A DNA stretch of 64,000 nt from Halobacteriovorax sp. Lineage in GTDB: Bacteria; Bdellovibrionota; Bacteriovoracia; Bacteriovoracales; Bacteriovoracaceae. The stretch's first letter is position 1. Each line of letters begins with the position of its first letter. The translations under genes were made by a program, and so were the position numbers. The DNA lies in the NCBI GenBank assembly GCA_002716825.1, contig PBCC01000007.1, forward strand, positions 26,722 to 90,721, given 5' to 3'. The notes under the pieces were generated by a model. It did no database searches. It was given only the letters and a program-made list of their open reading frames with translations, and was not told the origin of the DNA. Of the stretch, positions 17,636 through 27,452 are shown in pieces.

Positions 17636-18259
17636 ATGAAATTACTAATTGCGCTGACAATGATGTTGTCAGCATCATTTGCTGCGAATGCTTACACTTG
17701 TAATGTTGATATGACTGACGGTTATAGAACTGTCGGCACCTATAGAGGCTCTGGCTACAACCGTGCCGATGCCTGTAGAGATGCACTTCGCGATTGCAAC
17801 AGAGACCGTGTCTCAAGCCCAAGAAATCAAAGATACCGCTGTGAAACTCGTGACTCTGGTACAGGCAACCCAAATCCTGGCTATGAATTTTGTACTTACA
17901 CACTAAAAGATCGTTATGGTTATAGCCTTCGTTCATTCCAAGCTTCATCATACTACCGCTCAGAAGCTTGTTACGACGCCAGTCGTCAATGTGACTCAGA
18001 GCGCAATTATCGTGCTTCTCGTGGCGAGTATGGCTTAAGCTGTAGCGAGGACTATTTCGGTGGCAATAACCCTCCACACCAGACTTCAGCTAGCTGTTCA
18101 GCTGAACTTGTCGATCGTTATGGATATAGAATTTCAACAATCACTGAAGTGGCCTATGGCAGAAGCTATAGTGATGCTCAAAGCCAAGCTTGTGCCGAAG
18201 CGCTCAAGTCTTGTCGCTCAAGAGCAAGTTATAATCAGAGTTGCAGAAGTCTTCGCTAG
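17636..18259 (+). CDS. Secreted Cys-rich protein with three internal repeats
   Basis: 207 residues. A signal peptide ends near ANA-Y20. Three imperfect repeats of about 50 residues follow (roughly 20-72, 83-138, 149-204). Each starts with a Cys plus a beta-like stretch, has a GYR/YGY motif near its middle, and then A-C-x-x-A-x-x-x-C and a last Cys, suggesting two disulfides per repeat. Tyr, Arg and Ser are strongly enriched. GGAAGGGAG precedes the ATG and a 12-bp palindrome AACTTATAAGTT (17604-17615) lies just upstream. Monocistronic with its own terminator. Family not recognised. Confidence 0.8.
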   Translation: MKLLIALTMMLSASFAANAYTCNVDMTDGYRTVGTYRGSGYNRADACRDALRDCNRDRVSSPRNQRYRCETRDSGTGNPNPGYEFCTYTLKDRYGYSLRSFQASSYYRSEACYDASRQCDSERNYRASRGEYGLSCSEDYFGGNNPPHQTSASCSAELVDRYGYRISTITEVAYGRSYSDAQSQACAEALKSCRSRASYNQSCRSLR

Positions 18260-18288
18260 TTGCTGAAGCCTAATCGACATACTTAATT

Positions 18289-18317
18289 AGGGAGTCCTTT
18301 TGGGCTCCCTTTTTTTG
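18289..18317 (+). terminator. Strong intrinsic terminator
   Basis: AGGGAGTCC, a TTTT loop and GGGCTCCCT (one wobble pair) are followed by seven Ts, 30 bases after the Cys-repeat gene. Confidence 0.9.
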
Positions 18318-18378
18318 TCCGCTTTAGTCAAGATTCTATCTATGTTAAGATTTTTGAAATTAAACTAAGTGGATATCT

Positions 18379-19743
18379 ATGGAAGAATCAAACTTTTCAA
18401 CTCGCCGAGCTAGTCTATGCCAACTCTTACCTGAAACGGCTATTATCGTCTCAGCGGCAACTCATCATATAAGAAGTCACGATAGTGAATTTCCTTTCCA
18501 CCAAAATACTCACTTTAAGTATTTAACAGGTTTTAGAGAACCGGAATCGCTACTCGTTATTACACAAAAACCTGATGAAGGTATGAAGACACATTTCTTT
18601 GTTCGTCCAAAAGATGATCACGCCGAGATGTGGGCCGGCAAACGCATGGGCATCGACCACACAAAGGACGTCTTTGGTTTTGATGAAGTCTACGATATTG
18701 CAAAAGCCTGGGAGCTTATGCCTACCCTACTTTGGAATCATAAAAAAGTTGCTGTCGATTGGAGTGAACAACCTCTTATTCGTGATCAGGCGTTAAAAGT
18801 GATGACTACTATGGCCTCGATGCGAAAGCGTAAGATGCATAGACCCATGAGCTTAATTGATCTTGCCCCAGCAATTGGTAGGGTTAGACTAGTCAAGGAA
18901 GCTAATGAAATCGCCTCAATGAGAAAAGCGGCACAAATTAGTAATCTAGGTCATAGAGCTGCCATGGCCATGGCAACGCCGGGAAAAACAGAAGCTGATG
19001 TTCGACATTTCATGGAATATATTTTCAGAAAACACGGCTCCGAAGATAATGCTTATGAAAGTATTGTGGCCGGCGGTAGAAATGCTCTCACCCTACACTA
19101 CGTTGAAAATAATGCAGTATTAAATGACAAAGAACTTCTACTGATCGATGCAGGCTCGCAGTTCAATGGTTATGCCAGCGATATCACCAGAACCTTTCCC
19201 ATCAATGGAAAATACACTCCGGCCCAAAAAGAAGTTTACGAGATCGTACTCACTGCTCAGAAAGTTGCCATTGGCATGGCGAAGCCCGGCGTTTCAATTT
19301 CACAAATTCATTCTGAAGTCGAAAAGGTCTTGGCCAAGGCCATGATAGACGCAGGACTCATCACGACAAAAACTCAGATGTCTAAAGAGTCATTAGAAGA
19401 ACTACTTCTTAACAAAGAAGGCTCTTATGCTATTAAAAGCTATTACCCACACGGTACTTCCCATTGGCTAGGACTTGATGTTCACGATATGTCGCCTTAC
19501 TTGGAAGACGACTTAGAAGATATTAAGTTAGCAGCAGGTATGGTTATTACGGTTGAACCTGGCCTTTATTTCAATAAACCCCATGAACAGGTCCAATTTA
19601 AATTACCTGTAGATGGAATCGGCATTCGCATTGAAGATGATATTCTCATTACAGATAAAGGTCATGATAATCTTAGTGCCAACGTTCCAAAGGAAGTGGC
19701 TGAAGTAGAAGCTGCATGTAAGCTTAACCCTTTGGAGTTTTAA
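18379..19743 (+). CDS. pepP: Xaa-Pro aminopeptidase (M24 family)
   Basis: 454 residues, the length of PepP. N-terminal creatinase-like domain (FPFHQNTHFKYLTGF) and C-terminal pita-bread domain with metal ligands visible in LIDAGSQFNGYASDITRTFP (two Asp), HGTSHWLGLDVHD (His), VEPGLY (Glu) and GIRIEDD (Glu). It removes N-terminal residues preceding proline using a di-metal centre. The stop is joined to the next start by TAATG. Confidence 0.95.
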   Translation: MEESNFSTRRASLCQLLPETAIIVSAATHHIRSHDSEFPFHQNTHFKYLTGFREPESLLVITQKPDEGMKTHFFVRPKDDHAEMWAGKRMGIDHTKDVFGFDEVYDIAKAWELMPTLLWNHKKVAVDWSEQPLIRDQALKVMTTMASMRKRKMHRPMSLIDLAPAIGRVRLVKEANEIASMRKAAQISNLGHRAAMAMATPGKTEADVRHFMEYIFRKHGSEDNAYESIVAGGRNALTLHYVENNAVLNDKELLLIDAGSQFNGYASDITRTFPINGKYTPAQKEVYEIVLTAQKVAIGMAKPGVSISQIHSEVEKVLAKAMIDAGLITTKTQMSKESLEELLLNKEGSYAIKSYYPHGTSHWLGLDVHDMSPYLEDDLEDIKLAAGMVITVEPGLYFNKPHEQVQFKLPVDGIGIRIEDDILITDKGHDNLSANVPKEVAEVEAACKLNPLEF

Positions 19744-20201
19744 TGTTGCTCTATTTACTTTTCTTTATTTCCACGACATTCGCTGAAGATGCTGTCCTCA
19801 TCAATCAAGAAGACTTCAGTTTTAATCACCCTACTTGTCTGATTAGATTCGATAGCAATCAAGAATTTGCGAGCGAGATTGCAAGTAACTTAAAAGAAAA
19901 AGGCTTCAAGCTTCAAGATTACCTTCCCGAGGGAAAACTTAATCCTGAAGATATGTATTTAAAGTTGATAATCGAGCGAGAAGGCTGGTTTTATAAAGAC
20001 TGTCTTCTCGATTTGGTTATCTCTCAAGCTAACTCGATTAAACCGTTAAGCAGTGACTTGAGACTCATGTCGGCCAAAGTGAAGAGGATGTATCCTCGAG
20101 TAACCTTCAGTGGCGATGAAAGATGTTCTCGAGGTATTGATGATCTTTTCGTCAATATTCCGAAGTGTCGCTCTGGCCGTTTACTTAAAAATAAACGTTA
20201 A
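19743..20201 (+). CDS. Hypothetical secreted protein
   Basis: 152 residues with a short signal peptide (cleavage near FAED15). It has four Cys in the mature part and no known motif. Coupled to pepP by TAATG; its last 17 bases overlap the end of the opposite-strand barrel gene. Real by length, signal peptide and position, but of unknown role. Confidence 0.65.
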   Translation: MLLYLLFFISTTFAEDAVLINQEDFSFNHPTCLIRFDSNQEFASEIASNLKEKGFKLQDYLPEGKLNPEDMYLKLIIEREGWFYKDCLLDLVISQANSIKPLSSDLRLMSAKVKRMYPRVTFSGDERCSRGIDDLFVNIPKCRSGRLLKNKR

Positions 20202-20922
20202 AGCTCATCCCCAAAGAAATTAAGTCTTCGTGCATACGATAGGTCGTGCCTGTGGCAGTTTTGAACTTTGGAGTGTTATTCCACTCATGTCTAAGATGCC
20301 TTGCAAATGGACCAATCAACCAACCACTTATGCCACTGTACATAGCACCTAGGTAGTAGCCCTGCTTATACAAAGTCGAAGTAGAAAAGCCCAAAGGGAA
20401 ATAGGCTTCATATCTAAAATAGCTCATCCAATTAGACGTCATTTGATAGCTTACACCTGGTCTAATTTTCAAAATCCCCATGTCATTAGTGAGGTGGTAC
20501 TCATACGTCACTCTCGCCTCAGCAGTGATTTTAGGAGAGAGGCTCCATTTCTTTTGAACTAAAGCTCCAACATTGAATTCTGTTTTATCTTCAACATCGC
20601 GCCACTTCCACTGATTATCCTGTGGATCTTTTAGCCAATCCTGGCCGTGATGCTCGCCCCACGTGTTGGCAATATAAACGCCAGCACTATAATGGTTTGG
20701 AAACTTTCTTCTCACGGACAATATTAACTTTTCAAAATTTCCATCGCTATCTGGTTCCCAGGCTACGTCACCTATATAAGTCCAAGGACCTAGCGTCTTA
20801 AAAGCCCTGAAATGAAGCGCTGGTTTTACTGACTTATGATTAGTTGGAACATTTGATTGGGCAAGAGCAAGGCTTGAAAAGCCCAAAAGGCTAATCAATA
20901 TCCATTTCAAGTGGTGATGCAT
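20185..20922 (-). CDS. Outer-membrane beta-barrel protein
   Basis: 245 residues. Signal peptide ending ALAQ22, then alternating aromatic/polar strands throughout and a terminal SFNVYF typical of the C-terminal strand recognised by the BAM complex. Specific function unknown. GAGGAAG precedes the ATG, which lies inside the last 32 bases of the FecR-domain gene, so the two are co-translated. Confidence 0.75.
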   Translation of the reverse strand: MHHHLKWILISLLGFSSLALAQSNVPTNHKSVKPALHFRAFKTLGPWTYIGDVAWEPDSDGNFEKLILSVRRKFPNHYSAGVYIANTWGEHHGQDWLKDPQDNQWKWRDVEDKTEFNVGALVQKKWSLSPKITAEARVTYEYHLTNDMGILKIRPGVSYQMTSNWMSYFRYEAYFPLGFSTSTLYKQGYYLGAMYSGISGWLIGPFARHLRHEWNNTPKFKTATGTTYRMHEDLISLGMSFNVYF

Positions 20923-21547
20923 AAGCTTCCTCTATAGAGACAGTATTTTTTAAATCGCCGAGAGTTGGATCAAATTTCCAATTGAGTTTTCTGGTCCAAG
21001 GCAAAGCTTTTGGATCAGAGATAGAAGTTCCGCCCGCCAACTTAATCCCCTCTCCGGCCTTAACGAGTACTGGCTTTGTAACTTCAGTGCTTGTTACGGC
21101 GACGAGTCCTTCGTTCACGCACATCCACACGTCTGAACTTTTTCCGTGAGCAACAAAAAATTCTGTACCTCTTACGCCCATGGAAGCAGTCTTAGTTCGT
21201 ACTGTTGTTTTTTTATTTGGGTTTTTAGGAAAATTGAAAAAGCCTGATCCTTTAACGATAGAATACATCGTTTCATCATTACTTTGAGAACTCTTAGCCA
21301 TCTTTGTAATCTCAAGCGAAGAGTTCTCATCGAGTTTAACCACGCTTCCATCGCTCCCCTTGAGAACGACTAATCCAGACTCTCCAACGTGAACTCTAGA
21401 GCCAACCTCAAGTTTACTACCCTTTACGATTTTATTCTTAGTTGCGCTTGGCAGTTCAAAACGAGCTGGTTCTTTAATATACACAACAGTGTTAGCTAGT
21501 ATTTGGCCGCAAGTGAAAAGGGATAAAAAGATAAATAGGCTTCTCAT
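20891..21547 (-). CDS. FecR-domain secreted protein
   Basis: 218 residues with a signal peptide. Residues 40-150 carry a FecR domain (EVGSRVHVGESGLVVLKGSDG, read in parts; VRTKTASMGVRGTEF is the diagnostic segment). In many bacteria such stand-alone FecR proteins are periplasmic and paired with surface or outer-membrane proteins, as here with the overlapping barrel gene. No sigma-FecI-like gene is nearby. Confidence 0.85.
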   Translation of the reverse strand: MRSLFIFLSLFTCGQILANTVVYIKEPARFELPSATKNKIVKGSKLEVGSRVHVGESGLVVLKGSDGSVVKLDENSSLEITKMAKSSQSNDETMYSIVKGSGFFNFPKNPNKKTTVRTKTASMGVRGTEFFVAHGKSSDVWMCVNEGLVAVTSTEVTKPVLVKAGEGIKLAGGTSISDPKALPWTRKLNWKFDPTLGDLKNTVSIEEAYASPLEMDID

Positions 21548-21605
21548 AGAGTACTCACAAAAAATGTTTACAAGTATTCTACAACAATAAAGAGAGGTGA
21601 CAAGT

Positions 21606-22598
21606 TTAGTAGGTACGGCGACCTAGATAATGGACAATTTCAATCAGTGGCTCTTTTGCCTTAGCAATTTGCTGCTCGGTAAGATCACTATGCCGTGGAA
21701 TCTCTTCGGCCATAACTTCGATCAGTTCCAAACACTTATCGAGATGATCTTTAGCGCGCGCCTCAACAATAGAAACTGCTTTATCAAGATTGTTCTCTGT
21801 CCATAATGAAGAAGCGGATTCACCTTTTAAGAAGCGTGAATATAAGTCGGGATTAAGTTGTAACCATTCGAATAAAACCGCATTAATAATGCCATTTTCG
21901 AGGTCAAGCAAATGATCCTTTTTAGAGTTTCCACTAAAATCAAGTGTGTCATCCATTTGCTGGAACGCTAAGCCTAGATGATGTCCGAAGTCACGAGCGT
22001 ACTTAACGACTGCTTCAGGAAGATCTGCAACAATCGCCGGGGCGACTGCACACCAACTCATCACAGAAGCTGTTTTCATTTGAGCAACCGTATCAATGAG
22101 CTCTCTTGAATATTGTCTTGAAGCTGCAGCATCAAGTTGAATCCACTCGCCTTCTGCTAAAGCTTTAATAACGAATGACATTTCTTTAACTAAGGCTAGG
22201 TTACCTTGCTTAGAAAGCTCAACGATCACGTCGGCCAATAAATAATCACCGGCCAAAACAGCGTGCTTATTAGTAGATTCTGCATTGATTGACGGCTTTC
22301 CACGTCTAGTTTTTGCACCATCGACCACATCATCATGAGAAAGACTGGCAGCGTGGACCATTTCAATGGCCTTAGCGTAGACATCGAGACGATCTGGCGA
22401 AACACCAAAAAAATTACCACACAGGTAAGTGAGCAGGGGTCTCAGTCTTTTTCCGCCGAGCAAAACGGTGCGCTGCAAAAGTTGATTTATTGAGTTATTA
22501 CAGCTTTCTGAGCCCGTATCCATCTCTAAGTCGCGAACTCGACCTAGTAACTGGGGTGGAATTGTGGTTAAAAACTTGGGAATCATCTGCCTCGCCAT
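21606..22598 (-). CDS. ispB: Polyprenyl (octaprenyl-type) diphosphate synthase
   Basis: 330 residues. First Asp-rich motif HDDVVDGAKTRRG, second motif QMDDTLDFSG, GGKRLRPLLTYL near residue 50 and ALAGDYLL-like VLAGDYLLADV. It condenses isopentenyl diphosphate onto an allylic primer to make the quinone side chain. Divergent from the men cluster, whose MenA would use its product. Chain length cannot be read here. The ATG at 22598 lacks a clear Shine-Dalgarno; an ATG four codons later is an alternative. Confidence 0.92.
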   Translation of the reverse strand: MARQMIPKFLTTIPPQLLGRVRDLEMDTGSESCNNSINQLLQRTVLLGGKRLRPLLTYLCGNFFGVSPDRLDVYAKAIEMVHAASLSHDDVVDGAKTRRGKPSINAESTNKHAVLAGDYLLADVIVELSKQGNLALVKEMSFVIKALAEGEWIQLDAAASRQYSRELIDTVAQMKTASVMSWCAVAPAIVADLPEAVVKYARDFGHHLGLAFQQMDDTLDFSGNSKKDHLLDLENGIINAVLFEWLQLNPDLYSRFLKGESASSLWTENNLDKAVSIVEARAKDHLDKCLELIEVMAEEIPRHSDLTEQQIAKAKEPLIEIVHYLGRRTY

Positions 22599-22719
22599 GA
22601 AATCAATGAGTTATTACTAACACTCAAGTGACTTCAAGTCCATCGACATTAGCTAGAGTCTTCTCGACGTTTAAGCCGCAATTCGGTATGTTGCATATCA
22701 TAAAGTACAGGAATTTATT

Positions 22720-23439
22720 ATGAGCGAAGCTAGCAAGACTCTAAAAGAACGTAAGAATCAATCATTCAAGATTTTTGATGATATCGCAGGAACATACGAT
22801 CTGCTTAATCGCTGTCTTTCACTTGGCATTGATGTGCTTTGGCGCAAGCGAATGATGAAAGAGCTTCCAAGTGGTGACAAACTCATCGCACTTGATCTTG
22901 CAACAGGAACGGGTGATGTGGCACTTGAATTAGCAGCTCAAGAGCGGGTGGCCAAGGTTCAAGGCTTAGATCTTTCTACCGGGATGGTAGAACTAGGTAA
23001 GAAGAAAATTATCAAGAAAGGTTTTGCACATAAGGCAGAGCTAGGCATTGGCGATGGTGTCGCAGTACCTGTTGCCGATCAATCACAAGACGTTGTCACT
23101 CTATCGTTTGGAATCAGAAATTTTCCAGACCCTGAGTTATCTCTTAGAAATATTCACCGCGTACTAAAACCAAATGGTCGGGCACTCGTCATGGAATTTG
23201 GTTTGCCTAAGAACTTTCTGGTTCGCGCAGTCTATCTTTTTTACTTCAGAAAACTTCTGCCTTTTGTTGGCAATATTATATCCGGTCATGGCGATGCCTA
23301 TACCTATCTTAATAAAACAGTTGAAGACTTTCCATATGACCAAGCTTTTGTTCAGTGGATGAAAGATGCTGGTTTTAGAAATGTTCGTGCAGTCTCTTTA
23401 AGTTTTGGTATCGCATTTTTGTATATTGGAGAGAAGTAA
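22720..23439 (+). CDS. menG: Demethylmenaquinone methyltransferase
   Basis: 239 residues, UbiE/MenG family. FDDIAGTYDLLNRCLSLGID, cut into its usual N-terminal motif, SAM-binding DLATGTGDVALELA, and GIRNFPDPELSLRNIHRVLKP are diagnostic. In this menaquinone context it performs the final C-methylation. First gene of menG-F-D-A-C, 2 bases before menF. AGGAA precedes the ATG. Confidence 0.96.
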   Translation: MSEASKTLKERKNQSFKIFDDIAGTYDLLNRCLSLGIDVLWRKRMMKELPSGDKLIALDLATGTGDVALELAAQERVAKVQGLDLSTGMVELGKKKIIKKGFAHKAELGIGDGVAVPVADQSQDVVTLSFGIRNFPDPELSLRNIHRVLKPNGRALVMEFGLPKNFLVRAVYLFYFRKLLPFVGNIISGHGDAYTYLNKTVEDFPYDQAFVQWMKDAGFRNVRAVSLSFGIAFLYIGEK

Positions 23440-23441
23440 TC

Positions 23442-24857
23442 ATGGTTTGCGCTGACAGGACCCCTCTTCACAGTGCAAAAGCGACCATTTTAGCGAGTCT
23501 AAAACAAGTCCTCGCCTGCCCAACACTAGCAAGTGAGCAAGAGTATTACACCCACTCTATTAAGCTTGAGACAATCGACCTCATCGGACTTATGCCTTTT
23601 ATCGACATGTCACAAAAGGTGCTATTTTGTGATCGTGAAGGCGGGCGACAATACCTCGGGCTTAAGTTCATCAAAACATTTACTGATACGTTTTCTTTAG
23701 AACAAGCAAGAAAACTCATAAAACATCATCAAGAACTTATTATTTTAGGTGGCCAAAGGTTTCATCCAGGGCAAAAGCCGAGTCAGGAATGGGAAAGTCT
23801 TGGATCACATTACTATGTCTTGCCGCAATTTATTTTTTCAAGAAAAAATGATCAAACCAATTTATTGATCAATATACCAAAAGCAGCCTTTAATAATTCA
23901 ACCCTTGCCGTGAAGCTTCTTATGGAGCTTGAAGGCATCCTCACATTCAAGGGGCACGCCCAAAAGAAATTTGACTTTAAACCTTACAAACAAGTTCCAA
24001 GTTTTGACCAATGGAAGGCTCAAGTCGAAAAAGCCCACAGAAGCTTTAGTAGGGATGAACTGGATAAGGTTGTCCTATCGCGAAAAGAAGTACTCAGTTC
24101 ACAACAACCGATTAGACCTGATCAAGTGTTTGAGCACCTCGCTCTCAAAACAGGTGAGCATTTCATCTTCCATATTCAATGGCGTCATGATCAATCCTTT
24201 ACGAGTATAACTCCCGAAAGATTATTCAAACTCAGCGGACAAGACCTTTATAGCGATGCAATTGCGGGAACACGTCCACGCGGAACAAACCAACAAGAGG
24301 ACTCTCTACTTGCTCAAGAGTTACTCAGTAATAAAAAAGAATTAAGCGAGCACCGCTTTGTTTCGAGCTCTATTAAAGACACAATGAAAGCGATCGGATG
24401 CCATGATATCGAAATTGATGATGGTGAATCAGTTCTTAAGCTCTCTCATGTTCAACACTTATATACTAAGCTTAAAGCCAAAATTTCCAAGACACCTAAA
24501 GTACTCGATCTGATCGAAGCTTTTCACCCAACTCCCGCTGTTGGAGGCAAGCCAAAAGCTGATGCCGTCGACTGGTTACTTTGTACCGAAGAGTATGATC
24601 GTGGTTATTACGCCGCTCCAGTTGGAGTCATGGATAGAGATGGTGCAGAATTCTGTGTCGCCATTCGCTCTGCCCTAGTTTATGGCCGAGAGCTACATGT
24701 CTACGCCGGAGCAGGTCTAGTCCCAGGTTCATGTCCTAACGCTGAATGGGATGAGACTGCCAATAAAATGAAAAATTTCACCTCTAAATTTATGCGCACT
24801 CCTACCAAAGTCCAAAAATCAAATGAGCTACACGATGAGCAGCACCCTTCTCACTGA
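23442..24857 (+). CDS. menF: Isochorismate synthase
   Basis: 471 residues, chorismate-binding fold. It converts chorismate to isochorismate. VVLSRKEVL (catalytic-base region), AGTRPRG, and the C-terminal GAGLVPGSCPNAEWDET motif with the metal-binding Glu are visible. Shine-Dalgarno GGAGAG comes from the end of menG. The 3' end overlaps menD by 35 bases. Confidence 0.93.
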   Translation: MVCADRTPLHSAKATILASLKQVLACPTLASEQEYYTHSIKLETIDLIGLMPFIDMSQKVLFCDREGGRQYLGLKFIKTFTDTFSLEQARKLIKHHQELIILGGQRFHPGQKPSQEWESLGSHYYVLPQFIFSRKNDQTNLLINIPKAAFNNSTLAVKLLMELEGILTFKGHAQKKFDFKPYKQVPSFDQWKAQVEKAHRSFSRDELDKVVLSRKEVLSSQQPIRPDQVFEHLALKTGEHFIFHIQWRHDQSFTSITPERLFKLSGQDLYSDAIAGTRPRGTNQQEDSLLAQELLSNKKELSEHRFVSSSIKDTMKAIGCHDIEIDDGESVLKLSHVQHLYTKLKAKISKTPKVLDLIEAFHPTPAVGGKPKADAVDWLLCTEEYDRGYYAAPVGVMDRDGAEFCVAIRSALVYGRELHVYAGAGLVPGSCPNAEWDETANKMKNFTSKFMRTPTKVQKSNELHDEQHPSH

Positions 24858-26571
24858 AAATATCTCCAGATTATGGACGAGTGTCATCGCCAATCAACTG
24901 CAAAAACTTGGCACCGACCACGTTTTTATTGCACCTGGTATGCGAAACGCACCTTTGATTGCTGGCTTTAAAGCACAAGAGGAAATCAATCTTCATGTTG
25001 GAATGGATGAGCGCGCCCTTTCCTATCAAGCTTACGGCTACGCTAAAACAAGTGGAAAAGCTGGCGTCTTAGTTTGTACCTCCGGCACAGCGGCCGCTAA
25101 TTTTTATCCGGCCGTGATCGAAGCTAAAAAATCAAATACTCCATTAATTGTCATTAGTGCCGACAGGCCCTTAGAGTTGTCGCAAACTGATGCCAATCAG
25201 AGCATTGACCAAAAACAATTGTATTCAAATCACATCAAGCATTTTTTAGATCTTGGTACTCCTTGTGAATCTGTTTCCACTAAGGCCGTGGCTAGGATGA
25301 TGGCCCACGCCTATGAAGTTGCCCTTCGCGCCCCGGCCGGTCCAGTCCATATCAATATTTCTTTCAGAGAACCATTAGATGGAAAGCTTCAAAGCATAGA
25401 TTCAAAGGTCATCGATAACGCTAAAAATGTTTTTGAAGCTCAAAGTCCCGCTCGCCAACTTCTAGGCCAGAACACTTTAGATATTTCAAGCATTATGCCG
25501 CTCTTGCAAAAGGCGAAGAATCCACTTGTCGTTGTCGGTGAATTAAATCTAAGCGACGTAAACGAGACAAGAGAGCAGTTACTGCAGGCCTTGAAATCGT
25601 GCCCTTTCCCACTCAATGTTGATGTGACGAGTTCACTGAAATTTGATTTTTCACTCAATGATGGACTAGTTCCCACTTTTGATCACCCTGAAGTCTACGA
25701 GTACTTCCATAACAATCCGCCCGATCTTATTTTACATATTGGTGCTAGATTAACGTCTAAGCATTTCTACCGATATCTAGATCAACATTCTGATCTTTTC
25801 CCAGTCGTGCATCTTTCTAAGTCGATTTCATTAAGTGACTGTGGTCACGCTGTCACTCATAATTTCAATGTTGATCCGATTAATGCCATTATTGCGCTTG
25901 GAAGTTTTTGGTCACAAACTCCATCAACTAAGAACCTTCCCTTTTCTCCATTTGTGCATAAAAAAATCGACACAATTGAAAACTCCAAGCCACTCGCCTT
26001 TCCCTATATTTCAAAACGTATTATTGAAATGATTCCAAGCGGGCACAACCTCGTTATCGGCAATAGCACTCTCATCAGATCTTTTGATTCCTATGCCTCT
26101 GTTGCTGAGGCTAAGTCTTTAAGTGTACTCACGCACCGTGGAGTCAGCGGCATCGAAGGATTTTTTGCAAGTGCTACAGGTTGTGCTTTGGCCAATAAAA
26201 AGCCCGTCACTCTCGCCCTTGGGGATGTCTCGGCGCTGCATGATCTAAATTCACTGGAACTTGTTGCAAGGTCAAGTACACCTATCATCTGCATTATTGT
26301 GAATAATTATGGCGGTGGAATCTTTACCCTACTTAACCTTGAAAAAGGTGAGGAGCTCTACCCCATCATTACTTCACCTCACGAAAGAAAGCTTGCTCCT
26401 ATTGCCAAGGCTTTTGGTATCGAAGCTCATGAGGTCAACACTCGCAGCGAGTTTGAAATGACCTACAAGTCTGCCCTTGAAAGAAAACAATCAACATTTA
26501 TCGAGGTTTTCGTCGACACCGCGGCAAATAACGAAATCTATCAACAACTACGCACTATAAAATTATCATGA
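24823..26571 (+). CDS. menD: SEPHCHC synthase (MenD)
   Basis: 582 residues, thiamine-diphosphate enzyme. It adds the succinyl semialdehyde unit from 2-oxoglutarate to isochorismate. GMDERALSYQAYGYAK near residue 65, CTSGTAAANFYPAVIEA, ISADRPLELSQTDANQSIDQ (split) and the C-terminal NNYGGGIFTLL are MenD signatures. The ATG at 24823 or one four codons later is the start; both lie inside menF. ATGA overlap with menA. Confidence 0.96.
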   Translation: MSYTMSSTLLTENISRLWTSVIANQLQKLGTDHVFIAPGMRNAPLIAGFKAQEEINLHVGMDERALSYQAYGYAKTSGKAGVLVCTSGTAAANFYPAVIEAKKSNTPLIVISADRPLELSQTDANQSIDQKQLYSNHIKHFLDLGTPCESVSTKAVARMMAHAYEVALRAPAGPVHINISFREPLDGKLQSIDSKVIDNAKNVFEAQSPARQLLGQNTLDISSIMPLLQKAKNPLVVVGELNLSDVNETREQLLQALKSCPFPLNVDVTSSLKFDFSLNDGLVPTFDHPEVYEYFHNNPPDLILHIGARLTSKHFYRYLDQHSDLFPVVHLSKSISLSDCGHAVTHNFNVDPINAIIALGSFWSQTPSTKNLPFSPFVHKKIDTIENSKPLAFPYISKRIIEMIPSGHNLVIGNSTLIRSFDSYASVAEAKSLSVLTHRGVSGIEGFFASATGCALANKKPVTLALGDVSALHDLNSLELVARSSTPIICIIVNNYGGGIFTLLNLEKGEELYPIITSPHERKLAPIAKAFGIEAHEVNTRSEFEMTYKSALERKQSTFIEVFVDTAANNEIYQQLRTIKLS

Positions 26572-27452
26572 CTAAAACTAATCCTTGGATTTTGGCCGCA
26601 AGGCCTAAGACTTTACCCGCCGCTATCAGCCCCGTTCTTCTTGGTATCGCTTACGCCTACCATATAGGAACAACTATCAACGTTGAAACTGCTGGTATGA
26701 CATTGTTTTGTACTTTGCTGCTACAAATCGCCAGCAATTTCATCAATGACTACTATGATGGCGTACGCGGTGTGGACACCGAAGATCGTCTTGGCCCTAC
26801 CCGTGTGACTTCTTCAGGTTTGCTGACTCCTGCTGCGGTTAAGACTGGCTTCATGGCAACACTCGGGTTAGCTTTTTTGATTGGTCTTCACCTCATGAGT
26901 GTTGGTGGCCTTCCCATTGTATTAATTGGTTTTGCTTCAATCTTTTTTGCATGGGCCTATACAGGTGGGCCATTTCCCCTTTCACAACATGGGCTTGGTG
27001 AAGTCGCCGCTTTGATTTTCTTTGGACCTGTCGCTGTGTGGGGAACCGTTTGGTTACAAAACCAACAAGCCGACCATATGCTTGCGATCGTTTATGGACT
27101 AGGCCCTGGACTCATTAGTGCAGGAATTTTAGCTATTAATAATCTTCGCGATATCGAGAGTGACTCATCTTCACTTAAGAGAACTGTAGCGGTTAAAATA
27201 GGTGAAACTGCGGCTAGAAAGTTTACATTCTTTTTGATCACAGCTTCACTTTTCATTCCTATTTATTTTGCCGTTACTCATCGCTCGCTTCAGTTTCTCC
27301 TTCCCATAATTCCTTACTTTTTGTTTTGGTCTAATTGGAAGAAAATTTTAGTCGATCCGATCGATCGCTCTTTAAACCTAGCGTTGGCAAAGACTGGAAA
27401 GTTCCTACTGCTTTATTGTATCTGTCTAAGTGTTGCCCTCGTATGGAAATAA
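26568..27452 (+). CDS. menA: 1,4-dihydroxy-2-naphthoate polyprenyltransferase
   Basis: 294 residues, UbiA-superfamily membrane enzyme with about eight helices. Asp-rich motifs NDYYDGVRGVDTEDRLGPTR (first) and NNLRDIESDS (second) bind the prenyl diphosphate. It attaches the polyprenyl tail to DHNA in the inner membrane. ATGA junction with menD; 10-base overlap with menC. Confidence 0.96.
   Translation: MTKTNPWILAARPKTLPAAISPVLLGIAYAYHIGTTINVETAGMTLFCTLLLQIASNFINDYYDGVRGVDTEDRLGPTRVTSSGLLTPAAVKTGFMATLGLAFLIGLHLMSVGGLPIVLIGFASIFFAWAYTGGPFPLSQHGLGEVAALIFFGPVAVWGTVWLQNQQADHMLAIVYGLGPGLISAGILAINNLRDIESDSSSLKRTVAVKIGETAARKFTFFLITASLFIPIYFAVTHRSLQFLLPIIPYFLFWSNWKKILVDPIDRSLNLALAKTGKFLLLYCICLSVALVWK

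Noticed and set aside
27335..27442. Upstream extension of menC
   Set aside because: It lies within menA in another frame; the ATG at 27443 gives a normal MenC N terminus.
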